Below, in pieces: positions 62,073-64,000 of a stretch of DNA of 64,000 nucleotides. Position numbers and translations under genes: made by a program. Position 1 is the first letter of the stretch; each line of letters starts with the position of its first letter. Source of the DNA: Amycolatopsis sp. DSM 110486 (lineage in GTDB: Bacteria > Actinomycetota > Actinomycetes > Mycobacteriales > Pseudonocardiaceae); NCBI RefSeq assembly GCF_019468465.1, contig NZ_CP080519.1:9789001-9853000 (forward strand), written 5' to 3'. Under the pieces are notes generated by a model. It was not told the origin of the DNA. It saw only the letters and a program-made list of their open reading frames with translations, and searched no databases.

Positions 62073-62836
62073 GGCTGCGCCCCGCCTGTCTGCACGTCGC
62101 CGGTCGGGGCCTGCTCGGCCTGAGCGGTGGCGGCTTGCTCGGCCGACCTGGCTTGCTGGGCCTGCTCGGCTTTCGTGGCTTCCGCGGCTTGCTCGGCTTT
62201 CGTGGCTTCCGCGGCTTGCTTTGCCTGCTCGGCCACGGCTCGCGCGGCCTTCGCGACGGCGGCACCGCGCTGCAGCAGCGTGATTACCGACAGCACGGCG
62301 AGCAGCCAGAGCGTGATCTCCACCGTGTACGGCACACCGAGGCCGTGCAGGCCGGTGCCGACGAGCGCGATGATCAGCCGCTCGGCTCGCTCGACGAGGC
62401 CGCCGTCGGCTTCGAGGCCCGACGCGTCGGCGCGGGCCTTCACGTAGGAGATGACCTGGGCGAGCACCAGGCAGATCAGGGCGGCCGCGGCCGCGCGGTT
62501 GTTGTGGTCGACCACGAAGCACCACCACGCGATGGCGGCGAACAGCGCGCCGTCCACCAAGCGGTCGCACGTCGCGTCGAGGACGGCTCCGAACGGGGTG
62601 CCGTAACCGCGGGCCCTGGCCATCGCGCCGTCGAGGAGGTCCAGCATGGCGAACCCCCACACGGTGAAGGTTCCCCACAGCAGGAGCCCCTGCGGGAAGA
62701 AGACCAGCGCGCACGCCACGGCACCCGCGGTGCCGATCACGGTCATCGCGTTCGGAGTCAGTCCGGCACGGACCAGCGTCCGACCGATCGGATCGGTGAC
62801 GCGGGAGACTGAGGCACGGGCGAAAATGTTGAGCAT
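62069..62836 (-). CDS. pgsA: Phosphatidylinositol phosphate synthase
   Basis: 255 aa. The CDP-alcohol phosphotransferase motif is complete: D66-x2-DG-x2-AR-x8-G83-x3-D87-x3-D91. It joins inositol phosphate to CDP-diacylglycerol, the first step towards PIMs. The C-terminal tail (about 200-255) is Ala/Glu/Gln/Lys-rich with a duplicated AEATKAEQA unit, absent from the short mycobacterial enzyme. First gene of the PIM operon. Confidence 0.93.
   Translation of the reverse strand: MLNIFARASVSRVTDPIGRTLVRAGLTPNAMTVIGTAGAVACALVFFPQGLLLWGTFTVWGFAMLDLLDGAMARARGYGTPFGAVLDATCDRLVDGALFAAIAWWCFVVDHNNRAAAAALICLVLAQVISYVKARADASGLEADGGLVERAERLIIALVGTGLHGLGVPYTVEITLWLLAVLSVITLLQRGAAVAKAARAVAEQAKQAAEATKAEQAAEATKAEQAQQARSAEQAATAQAEQAPTGDVQTGGAQP
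62161..62219. repeat. 27-bp tandem repeat encoding the pgsA tail
   Basis: The unit GCTTGCTCGGCTTTCGTGGC plus TTCCGCG occurs twice in tandem followed by a partial third, encoding two AEATKAEQA nonapeptides. A recent slippage event is likely because the copies are identical. Confidence 0.75.
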
Positions 62837-62936
62837 CTCGTCGTCTGGTGCACCTGGCTCGAGGGTGGGTGGGCCAGGAAAGCCTATCGACCCGCCGGCA
62901 CGGGGCCGACGTCCCGCCCCGCGACCCGCCGGGCGA

Positions 62937-63467
62937 TCAGCCTGATTTCGGCAGTTCGACGACCGGGGCCACGAATTCGCCCGCCTCCTCGGCCGCGATC
63001 GCGGCCGCGCATTGGGGCCGCAGACCGCCGAGGATCGCCGAGCTGATCTCGCCCAGCTGCTGCGCCTGCTCCGGCGTCAGCCGGTCGAAGAGGCTCTCGC
63101 GCACGGCCTCGACGTGGCCGGGGGCCGCCGTCTCGAGCGCCGCGAACCCGGCGTCGGTGAGCACCGCCCACGCGCCGCGCTTGTCGGTGGGGCACGACTC
63201 GCGCCGCACCCAGCCCTTGCCCTCCAGCCGCGCCACGGCGTGGGACAGGCGGCTGCGCGAGGAGCCGCGCGCTTCGGCGAGCTCACTCATCCGCAGCCGG
63301 CGCCCGTCGGCCTCCGACAGCGCCACCAGGACCTCGTAGTAGGTGTGCGGCATGCCCGAGTCGTGTTGCAGCTGGCCTTCGAGGTGCGCTTGCAACAGCG
63401 CGGCGGCCTGGGAGAAGTCACGCCAGACGCGTTGCTCGTCTTCGGAAAGCCAGCGAGGTTCGGACAT
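62937..63467 (-). CDS. MarR family transcriptional regulator
   Basis: 176 aa. YYEVLVALSEADGRRLRMSE, LAEARGSSRSRLSHAVARLE and the wing RRESCPTDKRGAW make a winged helix. It resembles the MarR at 6029 in its start. It is inserted between the HIT gene and pgsA, which are adjacent in mycobacteria. The ATG lies six bases after the -10 candidate TAACAT, so the message is probably leaderless. Its own operator overlaps the promoter. Confidence 0.9.
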   Translation of the reverse strand: MSEPRWLSEDEQRVWRDFSQAAALLQAHLEGQLQHDSGMPHTYYEVLVALSEADGRRLRMSELAEARGSSRSRLSHAVARLEGKGWVRRESCPTDKRGAWAVLTDAGFAALETAAPGHVEAVRESLFDRLTPEQAQQLGEISSAILGGLRPQCAAAIAAEEAGEFVAPVVELPKSG

Positions 63468-63473
63468 ACCCCC

Positions 63474-63499
63474 ATGTTACCCCTGATTGAGTGCTCAAT
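63474..63499 (-). promoter_or_regulatory. marR promoter and operator
   Basis: TAACAT (63474-63479 on the minus strand) is a -10 element. ATTGAGTGCTCAAT (63486-63499) is an inverted repeat with ATTGAG/CTCAAT arms just upstream, a typical MarR site that would block RNA polymerase. Confidence 0.6.
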
Positions 63500-63533
63500 T
63501 ACCGCGCCGGTACACTCCCGCGTCCCGTGGTCT

Positions 63534-64000
63534 TCACCACGCGTCGGCCAGGAGTTTCCTCGTCTCGCCGAGCAGCTGCGGCAGCACCTTGGTGTGCCCG
63601 ATCACCGGCATGAAGTTGGCGTCGCCGCCCCAGCGCGGCACCAGGTGCTGGTGCAGGTGCGCCGCGATGCCCGCGCCGGCGATCACGCCCTGGTTCATCC
63701 CGAGGTTGAACCCGTGCGCCGCCGACACCGCCCGCACCACGCGCATGGCGTGCTGGGTGAACTCGGCCAGCTCGCGCGTCTCGGCCCCGGTCAGGTCGGT
63801 GTAGTCGGCCACGTGGCGGTACGGCACCACCATGAGGTGACCGGGGTTGTACGGGTACAGGTTCAGCACCGCGTACACCGTCTCGCCCCGCGCCAGGATC
63901 AGCGCCGTCTCGTCGTCGAGGCCCGGGATGCGGCAGAACGGGCAGCCGTCGGACTCGTCGTCGTCCGGCTTCTCCTGCCCCTTGATGTAGGCCATCCGGT
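63534..64000 (-). CDS. HIT family protein (Ap4A phosphorylase/hydrolase type), 5' end beyond window
   Basis: The visible part holds CPFCRIPGLDDETALILARG, YAVLNLYPYNPGHLMVVPYR and the HIT triad HLHQHLVPRWGGD. Mycobacterial Rv2613c, an Ap4A phosphorylase at the same place beside pgsA, has an extra N-terminus ending in RM before this point. The bases here also read R-M at the edge, so the true start is probably outside the window rather than the ATG at 63995. Confidence 0.9.
   Translation of the reverse strand, partial: RMAYIKGQEKPDDDESDGCPFCRIPGLDDETALILARGETVYAVLNLYPYNPGHLMVVPYRHVADYTDLTGAETRELAEFTQHAMRVVRAVSAAHGFNLGMNQGVIAGAGIAAHLHQHLVPRWGGDANFMPVIGHTKVLPQLLGETRKLLADAW

Noticed and set aside
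1..64000. tRNA and rRNA genes
   Set aside because: Read by eye on both strands, no cloverleaf with CCA-type end or rRNA signature stood out. A tRNAscan-SE run would be decisive.

Overview
The window is a high-GC (about 70%) actinobacterial chromosome segment. GTG starts are frequent, several genes look leaderless, and the content includes Rel, SARP/AfsR-type, GAF-ANTAR, Ser/Thr kinase and PIM-lipid genes. The phosphatidylinositol-mannoside genes (pgsA, acyltransferase, pimA) and the gene order from rel to the HIT protein resemble mycobacteria. The accessory content and intergenic style suggest Pseudonocardiaceae, most likely Amycolatopsis or a close relative. The genus is inferred, not proven.

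Left part (1-39 kb), mixed or accessory. A molybdenum hydroxylase operon of form II CoxL type (1-3274) is followed by a TSUP permease facing a LacI regulator. Next comes a GTP cyclohydrolase II gene facing a MarR regulator, with two matching operators between them. A signalling operon (6525-9984) encodes a transmembrane Ser/Thr kinase and two paralogous FHA proteins. Then follow a DUF3040 protein, a Y-family polymerase, a GAF-ANTAR protein and ahcY. The ahcY leader carries an SAH riboswitch whose pseudoknot strand is complementary to the 5' arm of a terminator. Ku, a TetR-controlled heterodimeric ABC exporter, pyruvate:quinone oxidoreductase and an SRPBCC protein lead to a LigD-like protein that has lost key catalytic residues in both domains. 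After these come an SPW membrane protein, a STAS protein, a small secreted protein with an M15/LAS-like metal signature, a large SARP-NB-TPR regulator, and a repeat-rich spacer holding a remnant of a neighbouring DJ-1/PfpI gene. A YibE/F protein with a long repeat-rich N-terminus and several small genes complete this part. From about 35.1 kb the order MBL hydrolase - cyclophilin - (insert) - rel already matches the mycobacterial rel region.

Right part (39-64 kb), conserved backbone with an insertion. rel-apt-secF-secD-yajC-ruvB-ruvA-ruvC-(cupin, DUF4262)-yebC-pdxT and, further on, pimA-acyltransferase-pgsA-(MarR)-HIT follow the order known from mycobacteria, all on the minus strand. Between pdxT and pimA the order is broken. 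pdxS is on the opposite strand, facing away from pdxT, and is followed by an XRE-cupin regulator with azlCD, an ArsR-like DUF5937 regulator, a Tat-exported bicovalent flavoprotein, an EF-G-like GTPase and an XdhC-type Rossmann protein.

I found no tRNA, rRNA, CRISPR array, insertion sequence, integrase or prophage. The most interesting signals are the degenerate LigD-like protein, the SAH riboswitch/terminator switch, the possible new metallopeptidase family, the kinase-FHA operon, the twin GTATA-N6-TATAC palindromes and the duplicated DJ-1 tail.
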